Below are positions 37,319-46,170 of a stretch of 64,000 nt of DNA, piece after piece (positions within the stretch are counted from its first letter, which is position 1; each line of letters opens with the position of its first letter). Both the position numbers and the translations under genes were made by a program. The notes beneath the pieces are model-generated. The model made no database searches, had not been told where the DNA came from, and saw nothing but the letters and a program-made list of their open reading frames with translations. This DNA comes from Actinobacillus suis ATCC 33415 (GTDB lineage Bacteria; Pseudomonadota; Gammaproteobacteria; Enterobacterales; Pasteurellaceae), in contig NZ_CP009159.1 in assembly GCF_000739435.1 (NCBI RefSeq), positions 2,192,501 through 2,256,500 of the forward strand. The letters run 5' to 3'.

Positions 37319-38968
37319 TTATTTAGCTTTATCTTTGAGAAACTCCATTAACCATTTAGTTTCCTCAGGGAATTTGTTTCGATTCTCTTGAGTATTATCT
37401 TTTTCTAGGGCTGCTAATAGACCTGGTACTTTTAAAGTTTCACCACCAAAAATAGTTCCACAAGAGAATTTACAAGGTACAGGTCTTATATCATTTTTTA
37501 GCAACCATAACCCTAATAATTTATGCGCATCCCAATCTCTGAATTCTTCAAAAGGACTTAATCTATTAGCTATTTTCATTTTTTTCCATAAGGATATAAC
37601 TCGCTCATATACGCTTCTATTTGCATAAAAGAAACCATCAGATATACCCCATCCAGCACCTGCTGGAACAGCTAAAGAGCTATTATCTAAGGCATATAGA
37701 TGTTCTGGAGATATAGAGTTAGAATTTACAATAGTATCTGCTCGTAAGCGTATAAAATAATCATATCTAAATCCTTCTATATCTTCTTTCCTCTTAGCTA
37801 ACTCAAAGCATTTATATAGCCCATAGAACATTTTTATCTGATTGAATGTTTCTCTAGATTTGAAATTATCATTTATATGATGTTCTCGCATAAAATTATT
37901 TTCATTTTCAATCAATATACTTTTAGAAATTATATTATTTTTAACCTGATTAATATCGAGTGATGAAAATACAGAAGATAAGAGACATGAGTATACATTG
38001 CTGTAGTTTTTTTCTAAAAAAGATAAATTTTGGATATTTTTAGGCACTAACGAATTACTTATATTAAATACTCTAGGCCAAAAGTTATATCTACGAACAT
38101 CTCCCATCCAATCTTGCTGTCGATCCCAAGTATGGATAAAAACATCAGCATTTAGAGGGATTGCTAGTTTAGTTTGAATAGTTTTTAAGTTGGTCAAATC
38201 TGACTTAAACATACCACTAATACAGATAGCTATTCTTGGTTTTTCTGTATTTAGCATATTCAAATTATTATTATCTTGAATTAATGAATATACTTTAGAC
38301 ATTAATGATTTTGCACCATTTTCATTATTTGAGATGGCATAAATTAAAGGAATAAGCCTAATATGAATAGTATAGATATGCTTTAAATCAAATAGCTCCT
38401 TAGATAGATCATGATTTTTGGCAATGAAATCTATCATGGATTTTAGTAAATATTTTTTTCTTTGATTATTTATTTTGTTTGAATTTGCAAGATGGATAAT
38501 AATTTCTCTTGATATATCTACATCTAACCTGTTCTTCTCAATAAGCTTATTTAACGCAAAGTTAATAATCATATTATTTTCTGCAGAGGTAGAAGAGTTT
38601 ATATGTCCACCTCTATAAGTGGTTAATAGTGAAAATACTTTATCAATATTTCCAGTAAGAGAAAACATATATAGTTTACAAAAGTAATCTGGATTGTTTG
38701 CGTATTCATTTAGTTTCTTATTAAAGAAAGAATTCAAATTACGGCAGACAGAAAAATTTTCATCATTTGATAATTTTTTATATAGCACAGGATTGGATTT
38801 TATACTATCTATTAATGATTTAGCTATATCTAAATGTCCCGTGTCTGCTAAATACCTACAATAGTTTGGTATTTGATCCGAATTATTATCAGAGATATAT
38901 CTATGCCATTCTAGAGCAGCATCAAAATCCCAATTTTCTAAACAGTTCTCTATTTGATAGTGAGTCAT
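37319..38968 (-). CDS. probable glycosyltransferase with N-terminal helical repeat region, capsule locus
   Basis: 549 residues. Residues about 1-240 are helix-rich and TPR-like (DAALEWHRYI, HLDIAKSLIDSI). From residue 244 a GT-like domain begins (PRIAICISGMFKSDL; VFIHTWDRQQDW). It contains FIRLRADTIVNSN, which resembles the DxD-type segment of a family of capsule transferases, and ends GWGISDGFFYANRSVYERVI. The sugar donor is not evident. The stretch is very AT-rich, as is the whole operon. Confidence 0.65.
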   Translation of the reverse strand: MTHYQIENCLENWDFDAALEWHRYISDNNSDQIPNYCRYLADTGHLDIAKSLIDSIKSNPVLYKKLSNDENFSVCRNLNSFFNKKLNEYANNPDYFCKLYMFSLTGNIDKVFSLLTTYRGGHINSSTSAENNMIINFALNKLIEKNRLDVDISREIIIHLANSNKINNQRKKYLLKSMIDFIAKNHDLSKELFDLKHIYTIHIRLIPLIYAISNNENGAKSLMSKVYSLIQDNNNLNMLNTEKPRIAICISGMFKSDLTNLKTIQTKLAIPLNADVFIHTWDRQQDWMGDVRRYNFWPRVFNISNSLVPKNIQNLSFLEKNYSNVYSCLLSSVFSSLDINQVKNNIISKSILIENENNFMREHHINDNFKSRETFNQIKMFYGLYKCFELAKRKEDIEGFRYDYFIRLRADTIVNSNSISPEHLYALDNSSLAVPAGAGWGISDGFFYANRSVYERVISLWKKMKIANRLSPFEEFRDWDAHKLLGLWLLKNDIRPVPCKFSCGTIFGGETLKVPGLLAALEKDNTQENRNKFPEETKWLMEFLKDKAK

Positions 38969-38981
38969 ATCATATTCCTTA

Positions 38982-40214
38982 TTATAAGATTTCTAAGTAT
39001 AAAATATTATTTTCTGATAATAGTTTATATTTATTTTCTGTATCTGTTCTAACAATATTTCTACTATCTTTTAGCACAGAAACTTTACTAAGCCCTTTAC
39101 TTAATTGAATACCGAGTGATAATTGATATTTCCCTTTAGGTAATACAGATATATCTATTCCCTTATATTGATAAGTTGTAAACCAAGCTTTATCATATAT
39201 AGTTAATGATTTTCCATTGAAAAATTCTCTTGTCAATGCTGGTCTGTGAGCTTTAGCTAAATCTAATTTAATATTAGATTCTCCTAATTTTAATACTAAA
39301 TAGTAATTAACATCAGAATATTCAATGAGATCATTTCCTTGCAAAAAAGATACTCCTTCTAAAAATAAATGACTATTAATAATTTTAGCTACACGTAAAT
39401 CTATGACCATTTCATTTGTAGGATTTTTATCACTAAATAATAAACGTCCAAAGAAATTCACCTCTCCACCACTATAAGTAGGGATAGCATCGGTTGCTAA
39501 TGCATAATAAATACTTAATAACAATGGAACATGATGACTAGTAACCTGATTATGTTCTCTAACAAAAGCTGAATGTGTTTTTAATAAATTAAAGTTAGTA
39601 TATTTTTGGAAAAAGCTTAAATATGGAACAATTTCCGTTGAATACTGTACATCTTTTTCAGATGTTAGTAGATAGATATTACGTGAAAGAAAAGTATCCT
39701 GACATAATAGTTTATATAGGATATTATCTAAATAATTCTTATCTACTATTGTATAGTTTTTGCCCATCATATGGGATGCTACTTGTTTCCAATTGTTTTC
39801 AATATAACTACCAATTTTCATTTGAGGAACACTAACTACAATATTAGAAAAATTTAATTTAAGCCCATAATATAAAGCAGCACTCCCTCCTTTGGAAAAT
39901 CCTGTTAGAGTAGCCTGATTCTTATTCAATCCTAACTCAGATATTTTGCTATATATAAATTCGGTGATCGCTTCTTCCACTTTAAAATCCATATTAATAC
40001 ACATGTAATATGTGTACATTTTTTCAAACTCATCATTTATCCAAATGATATCGCAAGGGCAATCATTTAATGCATTAGAAAAATCATAGTTTCCAGGTGA
40101 TGCGTTTAAGAAACCTGAAAATACAAAAATGACGTGATTGAAATCATATTTGGATTTTTTATGCTTATATTTAACTACTATATTATTTGTAGCATTAAAG
40201 TTCATTTCTTTCAT
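38982..40214 (-). CDS. Asp2-like alpha/beta hydrolase, possible capsule O-acetyltransferase
   Basis: 410 residues. The first 240 form an alpha/beta hydrolase with nucleophile S107 in TGFSKGGSAALYYG, aspartate D188 in TSEKDVQY, and histidine candidates H221, H227 and H228 in REHNQVTSHHVP. The remainder is beta-rich (sugar-binding-like). Asp2/MynC-type proteins in capsule and glycoprotein loci act as O-acetyltransferases, so capsule O-acetylation is the best guess; a hydrolase role is the alternative. It starts 64 bases after the large polymerase gene. Confidence 0.65.
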   Translation of the reverse strand: MKEMNFNATNNIVVKYKHKKSKYDFNHVIFVFSGFLNASPGNYDFSNALNDCPCDIIWINDEFEKMYTYYMCINMDFKVEEAITEFIYSKISELGLNKNQATLTGFSKGGSAALYYGLKLNFSNIVVSVPQMKIGSYIENNWKQVASHMMGKNYTIVDKNYLDNILYKLLCQDTFLSRNIYLLTSEKDVQYSTEIVPYLSFFQKYTNFNLLKTHSAFVREHNQVTSHHVPLLLSIYYALATDAIPTYSGGEVNFFGRLLFSDKNPTNEMVIDLRVAKIINSHLFLEGVSFLQGNDLIEYSDVNYYLVLKLGESNIKLDLAKAHRPALTREFFNGKSLTIYDKAWFTTYQYKGIDISVLPKGKYQLSLGIQLSKGLSKVSVLKDSRNIVRTDTENKYKLLSENNILYLEIL

Positions 40215-40278
40215 TTAATTAATGTCCTATTTTGATTAAATTATTATTAATAATTTATTTTTGTAATTTATTCTTTGA

Positions 40279-43200
40279 TTAGATATATTTTCTTTTGCTT
40301 TCTTCTGGAAGATATTCTAAAGAAAATTTAAAGACCTTATTTAACTGATCGATACATTTTTTATAATCTGCGCGTTCATATGCTAAGTGAGAAATTTCTA
40401 TCCTACATCTAGAGCAATCTTTAGTATGTTTTTCAAAAGCAACTAGCATATTATGGGCTTCATTATATCTTTTTAAATGCCTATATGATTTAGCTAATAA
40501 TAGTTGTGGCTCATATTTTTTTAGTTCCTCTTTAGTAAACATGGATATTTTTTTACTTAATAAGAATATTACATTTTCCCAATTTTTTTGACTCGCAGAT
40601 ACATAGGCTAAAATAATTGGGTATAAATTTTCATTGACCTTATTAAGCATCTTAATAGATATTTTTTTTGCGTTGAAAAAGTCATATAAATTAGAATAAG
40701 AGTATAAAAGCATGAATAAATCAGGTTCAGGGCTTTGACTTAATAATTCTAAGGCCTTCTCATGTTGATGAGTTTCATAGTAAAGCGATAGGATTATATC
40801 GCTATATTTATTATTAGGTATAAATTTTTCTATCTCATTAAAATGCCTAATTTTTATTATTGATGCTAGATAAATTCTAGTTACCCATTCTTTATCTTCT
40901 TCTCTAATTAAATTTAATTTAGATAAATAATTTACTCTATTATAGATTACACCCCAAGCTTCATTCTGGTATGCTTTTTTTATGGATTCCAATATAATTT
41001 CGTAACAAAACTTTTGCTCATCTGGTATATTTGAATCTAGCTTAACTATAGCTTCATAGACTCTTTTGCAATTATCTTGATCTCTATGAATAAAGGTGTT
41101 TCTAATTCTAGAGGAGTAGATATAATCAAAATTATCAGATTTATTAATTAAGAATCTTTCTAAAATAGCATTTAGTTCATCTTCTGTTCTTGCTACAGGT
41201 CCAAAACCATGCTTGTCATATTCAAAATATCCTTTTCTATATGTATGCGAGCCAGAAAAAACTTCTTTCTCGTCAAATTGATAATAAATGGTATATTTTT
41301 CTAGGTAAGCCATATCAAATGCAACTGATGAATAATCAGTAATTAGCATCATTCCTTCTTGGAATAATTTTTGAATATTTCCTTCTGAATAACGCCATGT
41401 ATTAATGTATTTGGGAATAGTAAATACATCCAAATATTCTTGAATATTAGGATGAGGAGCAAATATTATATTATATCCATATTGATTAACTAGTTTTTTT
41501 ACCATATCTCCATTTAAGAAATTATGCCAATGCTTAGCATAATTTGTTTCCATAAAATCTGAATTGAAGTTTCGTTTAGAACCATTTACTGAATTACCTA
41601 TAATATTTTGTCGCCAAGTTGGCATAACTAAAATATTTTTAGTATTGAAAGTATTTTTAGATAATAAGGAATCATATCTTGGAAAACCTAAGAATTTTAC
41701 TTCTTTTTTTGTAAATCGATATGGAGAACCATCTTCACTAATAGAGTTATATTCATCTTTTGTTGTTGTAATAAAAATAGATATATTTTCTTTCGTATTT
41801 AACCAAGGGGACATATCATCTTTTGTTACTCCATGTTGTAGAAATATATAATCTTTATCTAATAAACTATTGTCACCAAAGTAATGAGTAATATACCCAT
41901 CTATATGGCTACTAATAATTTTACTGCAATTTTTTAATTTATTTTCAAATTCTTTAGATTTAAATTCTAGTAATTTGAACCCTTCTTTATTTAATCTATC
42001 CCAGTCTTTTGAGTTTTTATTTAAAGCAAAATATATATCTTTTTCAGGATGGTTATTCATCACATATCTATATAAATGTTCTGCATTATCATCAGCTTGA
42101 TTATCTCTGTCTATAAAGATCCAACTATTTTCTTTTTTAGTTGATTTACTCTGATAAAACTCTCGCACAACTTTCATCGATAAAGTGTTATACCATTTTC
42201 CATTAAAAGATAATTTTGCTATTTTACCATTTAGTAAAATAGAAAGATTTCCTAGCTCTTGAACATTTAGCCAAATTCTATATTCATTTGTAAAGCGTTC
42301 GTTTAAAAAGTTATAATGAATATCTTTTTTAAAGCTAGGCATTCTATCTTCTCCGTTAATAAGTAGCGAATAGTTTGCGTCCTGGTACGAGAAGAAGCTA
42401 ATTAGTACTTGATTTTTTATTAAATCAAATTTTTTGATATAGGCAATCTGGAAACTAGGTTCAGCTTTTTTGAATAGCCCTAAAAATCCCACTTTATGAT
42501 AAAACCAAGCCCCTCCTAAGTTAAATTTTTCTATAGTACTTTTGTCTATTTTATTAAATATTCTATGAACAATTTGTGAGAATTCTAGTTTTTCATATTC
42601 TGTTAAATGAGATAGAGCATTCTCATTGTTAACGATTCTCCCAAAATACCAATATAAATGATAAAGTACTGATCGTTGAATATATGTCGGAATTTTACCA
42701 AATTGCTGTTCTGCTGATTCTAGAATAGAGAGGCAGCCATGCTTTAATACCTTACTAAATAGATTTTTATTTTGCCACGCGCCATCTAGGGTTGAGCTAC
42801 CATCTTCTCGTTTACGGTAAAAATACTGAATATCAGAAATAAATCCTACTTTCCCAATAATTCTATTTGTTATTAGATAATCCATTACAAATTTAGCGTC
42901 TTCAAATGAGGGTTTCATTTCCTCATCGAATTTAATATTATTTATTAATCTAGTTTTAAATAGAGCAGTGCTGGCAGATAGCTGAATGAAATTCTCTAGA
43001 TCATTTGTTGGAAAAATTTTATTACCATTAGAGAATCTGTATTTTAATGGATGAGTATCTTTATAGATTTTTTTATCTTCAAAATAAAATATTAACGGAA
43101 TTCCAACTAAGACTAACTCGTTATTCATGCTTAAGAAATTATCTAGCTCTCTAAAGTAGTTGTTGCTAATAAAATCATCCGGATCAATAAAGGTAACCCA

Positions 43201-43581
43201 TTCTGTTTGTACGTATTTTAGTCCTAAATTACGAGCAGAGGCTTGCCCACCATTTTCTTTATAATAATAGTGGATATTATTTGGATATTTTTTTTGCCAT
43301 TTTTTGATGATGTTTGCTGATGAATCTTTTGAGCCGTCATCAACTAAGATAATCTGTATGTGTTTTTTAAATGATAAATTTTGTTTAACGATACTATCAA
43401 AGAAATCATCAAGATATTTTTCTACATTATATACAGCGGAAACAATCGTAAATTGATGTTTTCCTTCATATTTAACAGGTAAATGTTTTTTTATTTTTAT
43501 AGAATGTTTGAAATACATATCACTAAAAAACAACTTAGGATCACGTAGTAATTTTCTAAATTTACGTTTTACTTTATTCAT
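40279..43581 (-). CDS. large capsule polymerase: GT2 glycosyltransferase fused to TagF-like glycerophosphotransferase
   Basis: 1100 residues. Residues 1-40 carry an N-terminal motif KLLRDPKLFFSD shared with the next gene. Residues 43-300 are a GT2 domain (IVSAVYNVEKYL; DDG at 81-83; DPDD at 133-136; ENGGQASARN). Residues about 400-470 form a linker. Residues 485-845 are a CDP-glycerol:poly(glycerophosphate) transferase-like domain (LQHGVTKDDMSPW, APHPN, ITDYSS). The last 250 residues are TPR-like helical repeats. It should build the polymer backbone. No TagD-type CDP-glycerol synthase is nearby, so the real phosphoryl donor is open. Confidence 0.82.
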   Translation of the reverse strand: MNKVKRKFRKLLRDPKLFFSDMYFKHSIKIKKHLPVKYEGKHQFTIVSAVYNVEKYLDDFFDSIVKQNLSFKKHIQIILVDDGSKDSSANIIKKWQKKYPNNIHYYYKENGGQASARNLGLKYVQTEWVTFIDPDDFISNNYFRELDNFLSMNNELVLVGIPLIFYFEDKKIYKDTHPLKYRFSNGNKIFPTNDLENFIQLSASTALFKTRLINNIKFDEEMKPSFEDAKFVMDYLITNRIIGKVGFISDIQYFYRKREDGSSTLDGAWQNKNLFSKVLKHGCLSILESAEQQFGKIPTYIQRSVLYHLYWYFGRIVNNENALSHLTEYEKLEFSQIVHRIFNKIDKSTIEKFNLGGAWFYHKVGFLGLFKKAEPSFQIAYIKKFDLIKNQVLISFFSYQDANYSLLINGEDRMPSFKKDIHYNFLNERFTNEYRIWLNVQELGNLSILLNGKIAKLSFNGKWYNTLSMKVVREFYQSKSTKKENSWIFIDRDNQADDNAEHLYRYVMNNHPEKDIYFALNKNSKDWDRLNKEGFKLLEFKSKEFENKLKNCSKIISSHIDGYITHYFGDNSLLDKDYIFLQHGVTKDDMSPWLNTKENISIFITTTKDEYNSISEDGSPYRFTKKEVKFLGFPRYDSLLSKNTFNTKNILVMPTWRQNIIGNSVNGSKRNFNSDFMETNYAKHWHNFLNGDMVKKLVNQYGYNIIFAPHPNIQEYLDVFTIPKYINTWRYSEGNIQKLFQEGMMLITDYSSVAFDMAYLEKYTIYYQFDEKEVFSGSHTYRKGYFEYDKHGFGPVARTEDELNAILERFLINKSDNFDYIYSSRIRNTFIHRDQDNCKRVYEAIVKLDSNIPDEQKFCYEIILESIKKAYQNEAWGVIYNRVNYLSKLNLIREEDKEWVTRIYLASIIKIRHFNEIEKFIPNNKYSDIILSLYYETHQHEKALELLSQSPEPDLFMLLYSYSNLYDFFNAKKISIKMLNKVNENLYPIILAYVSASQKNWENVIFLLSKKISMFTKEELKKYEPQLLLAKSYRHLKRYNEAHNMLVAFEKHTKDCSRCRIEISHLAYERADYKKCIDQLNKVFKFSLEYLPEESKRKYI

Positions 43582-43591
43582 TATATTATCC

Positions 43592-44704
43592 TTAACTGTA
43601 ATAGGAGTTTAAAAAAGAAAACAATTGATTTTGATAGTTGTTAATACTTTTTTGACTATTAAAATCATTTGCGCAAAATGAATTAGGCTGTTCGCCTATG
43701 TTTTTTTTATTTAAAAGTTTTTTATATTGTGTAAGTGCATTTGGAGATCTAATATTAAAATAATAACAAATATCTATTTTAGGCATTGCTTTCCCTTCGA
43801 AATACATTAACCAAGGAATAAGAAAGTTTGCAAAATTTAAATCGTGATTTGTTCTTAATTTATTGGGTAAAAATCCAAGAATTTCTTTCTCATAACGCTG
43901 CCATGCCAATTCATACATACTTTTTTTCAATGGGATATAAGTGTGTACGAGTGGTGAGTCAATATTTGTGTTGTAATATTTGTTTAGTAAGCGAATACTA
44001 TATTCCGAAGCAGAAAGAGTCGGTGTAATAGTGCCTCTATCACGCATTTGAGTGAGGCTTTTTTCCGACATAAATATAGAGGCAATGCCATTTGCTTGGA
44101 AAAAGTGTTCAGCTTGTAGTTCTCGTGCAATAAAGACATCATCATTAAAATAGATAAAATTCTCGCTTAAATTAGGAATTTTATGTAGAAATGCTTCAAT
44201 TACATGTGAATTAAATGTAGGAAGATATTCTTTATCTATAATATCCTGATGGCTAATTAACGTAATTTTTTCTTGGTAAGCCTCATCCAACCACTTTGGC
44301 TTTTGATTATCTGTTACAATAAATATATGTCTGACCCAAGGCATAAATTTAAGTACAGCATGTACTGAATAATATAATTCATTATGATCTTCAAATCGGG
44401 CGATATCTGTTGCATACAGAGCAGAATTTGCTTGGTAATTTGGAGCATACTGATGATATTTGGATTGCCATAGTGGATCAGATCCATCTACCCAAGTAAA
44501 TACCACGTCAATATCAGACTGACGGAGAGTATTCTTTTGAATAATCTTATCTAGCTTTTGATGTGCTTCGATTAGATTCGCTTCTTCAGACTCCGCAAAT
44601 GGTAGTTCTGTATTTTTTATAGGGTATTTTTTGTTTAGAAAATCCCTAAAAAAAATATGTGGATTTTTTAGTAACTTAGAAAATTTTCTATTCATTTTGT
44701 TCAT
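43592..44704 (-). CDS. Stealth-family sugar-phosphate transferase, capsule locus
   Basis: 370 residues with the four Stealth conserved regions: CR1 DVVFTWVDGSDPLW (66-79), CR2 RFEDHNELYYSVHAVLKF then HIFIVTDNQKPKWL, CR3 ENFIYFNDDVFI, CR4 TNHDLNFANFLIPW. Stealth proteins transfer a hexose- or HexNAc-1-phosphate from a UDP sugar, creating phosphodiester links in capsules of Neisseria and Actinobacillus. It is the first gene of the synthesis operon, divergent from cpxD, with 235 bases between. Its first 21 residues align with those of the large polymerase. Confidence 0.88.
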   Translation of the reverse strand: MNKMNRKFSKLLKNPHIFFRDFLNKKYPIKNTELPFAESEEANLIEAHQKLDKIIQKNTLRQSDIDVVFTWVDGSDPLWQSKYHQYAPNYQANSALYATDIARFEDHNELYYSVHAVLKFMPWVRHIFIVTDNQKPKWLDEAYQEKITLISHQDIIDKEYLPTFNSHVIEAFLHKIPNLSENFIYFNDDVFIARELQAEHFFQANGIASIFMSEKSLTQMRDRGTITPTLSASEYSIRLLNKYYNTNIDSPLVHTYIPLKKSMYELAWQRYEKEILGFLPNKLRTNHDLNFANFLIPWLMYFEGKAMPKIDICYYFNIRSPNALTQYKKLLNKKNIGEQPNSFCANDFNSQKSINNYQNQLFSFLNSYYS

Positions 44705-44939
44705 TATATTATCGATTATATTTTATATAAATTTTGGATTATAATGCTTATCTGCAGGGCTCTCCTCTTAATTTACTTTCTTTGCAAATGATTTGTTTTT
44801 ATACATCTTGGTTCTTTTATGTAAATTTTTTATATTTAATTTCTCTTGATTAGGTAACTTATTAAAATCAATATTTATGTAGATTTTAAGGTGTACCCTA
44901 TTATGGGTATTTTTCCTTAATATATTGAAGAGATATTAG
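44705..44939. promoter_or_regulatory. divergent capsule promoter region (cps / cpx)
   Basis: 235 AT-rich bases between the synthesis and export operons. A possible plus-strand promoter for cpxD is TTGATT (44846-44851), 17 bases, CAATAT (44869-44874). On the minus strand a TATAAT-like box lies close to the Stealth gene, without a good -35. Start sites need mapping. Confidence 0.4.
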
Positions 44940-46121
44940 ATGAAACCCATCAAATTTAGATTACTCCTTTCTGGGCTGGTTGCCAGTTTAGCTGCCTGCT
45001 CAAGCTTACCCACTTCAGGCCCTAGCCATAGTGCGATTTTAGAGGCTAATTCCCAGAATTCAGATAAACCTTTACCGGAAGTTAATTTAGTGGAGTTAGA
45101 TAATGGCTTAGTTCAGCAGTTGTATCAGACTCAGCAAAGTCAGCAATTTTCCGGCTTTTTAGGCACGGCTGGCGGTGCTGGATATGCCGGTGCGGTCAAT
45201 GTAGGGGACGTGCTTGAAATTTCGATTTGGGAAGCGCCGCCGGCAGTGTTGTTTGGCGGTACTTTCAGTTCTGAAGGGCAGGGTAGTGGGCATTTAACCC
45301 AATTACCGGCGCAAATGGTTAACCAAAACGGTACGGTTACTGTGCCGTTTGTCGGCAATATTCGTGTAGCGGGTAAAACACCGGAAGCGATTCAGTCTCA
45401 AATTGTCGGTGCGTTGCAGCGTAAGGCAAATCAGCCGCAGGTATTAGTTAAAATAGCCAATAATAACTCTGCGGATGTGACGGTTATTCGTCAGGGCAAC
45501 AGTATTCGTATGCCGTTAACTGCAAATAATGAGCGTGTGTTAGATGCGGTGGCAGCGGTAGGCGGGACAACGGAAAACATTGAAGATGTGACGGTTAAAT
45601 TAACTCGTGGCTCTCAAGTAAAAACGTTGGCGTTTGAAACCTTAATTTCTGATCCGGCACAAAATATTATGTTACGTGCCGGCGATGTGGTTTCGCTGTT
45701 GAATACACCTTATAGCTTTACCGGTTTAGGTGCAGTGGGTAATAACCAGCAAATGAAATTCTCCAGTAAGGGTATTACGCTTGCCGAGGCTATCGGTAAG
45801 ATGGGCGGTTTAATTGATACCCGTTCGGATCCGAGAGGGGTATTTGTGTTTCGCCATGTGCCTTTTGCCCAGTTGAGTTTAGATCAACAAGCACAATGGG
45901 AGGCAAAAGGTTATGGTATCGGCATGGATGTGCCGACGGTTTATCGTGTGAATTTACTCGAGCCGCAATCAATGTTTTTATTACAGCGTTTCCCAATGCA
46001 GGATAAAGATATTGTGTATGTTTCGAATGCACCATTGTCTGAGTTCCAAAAATTCTTAAGAATGATTTTCTCAGTAACATCACCGATTACGAGTACTACT
46101 AACAGTATTCGTAGCTATTAA
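44940..46121 (+). CDS. cpxD: capsule export outer membrane lipoprotein CpxD (Wza/BexD type)
   Basis: 393 residues. The lipoprotein signal ends ASLAAC, with a lipidated cysteine near residue 20. Polysaccharide export domains follow (DVLEISIWEAPPAV; TVPFVGNIRVAGKTPEAIQ), with two SLBB-type repeats after (RMPLTANNERVLDAVAAVGG; GITLAEAIGKMGGL). It forms the outer membrane export channel. First gene of cpxDCBA. Confidence 0.93.
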   Translation: MKPIKFRLLLSGLVASLAACSSLPTSGPSHSAILEANSQNSDKPLPEVNLVELDNGLVQQLYQTQQSQQFSGFLGTAGGAGYAGAVNVGDVLEISIWEAPPAVLFGGTFSSEGQGSGHLTQLPAQMVNQNGTVTVPFVGNIRVAGKTPEAIQSQIVGALQRKANQPQVLVKIANNNSADVTVIRQGNSIRMPLTANNERVLDAVAAVGGTTENIEDVTVKLTRGSQVKTLAFETLISDPAQNIMLRAGDVVSLLNTPYSFTGLGAVGNNQQMKFSSKGITLAEAIGKMGGLIDTRSDPRGVFVFRHVPFAQLSLDQQAQWEAKGYGIGMDVPTVYRVNLLEPQSMFLLQRFPMQDKDIVYVSNAPLSEFQKFLRMIFSVTSPITSTTNSIRSY

Positions 46122-46170
46122 TTGCGGTCAATAGACCTTATAACGATAAATCTATTTAGAGGAAAGGATA

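Noticed and set aside
44705..44939. JUMPstart/ops element for RfaH upstream of the capsule genes
   Set aside because: No GGCGGTAGC-type sequence was found in the intergenic region.
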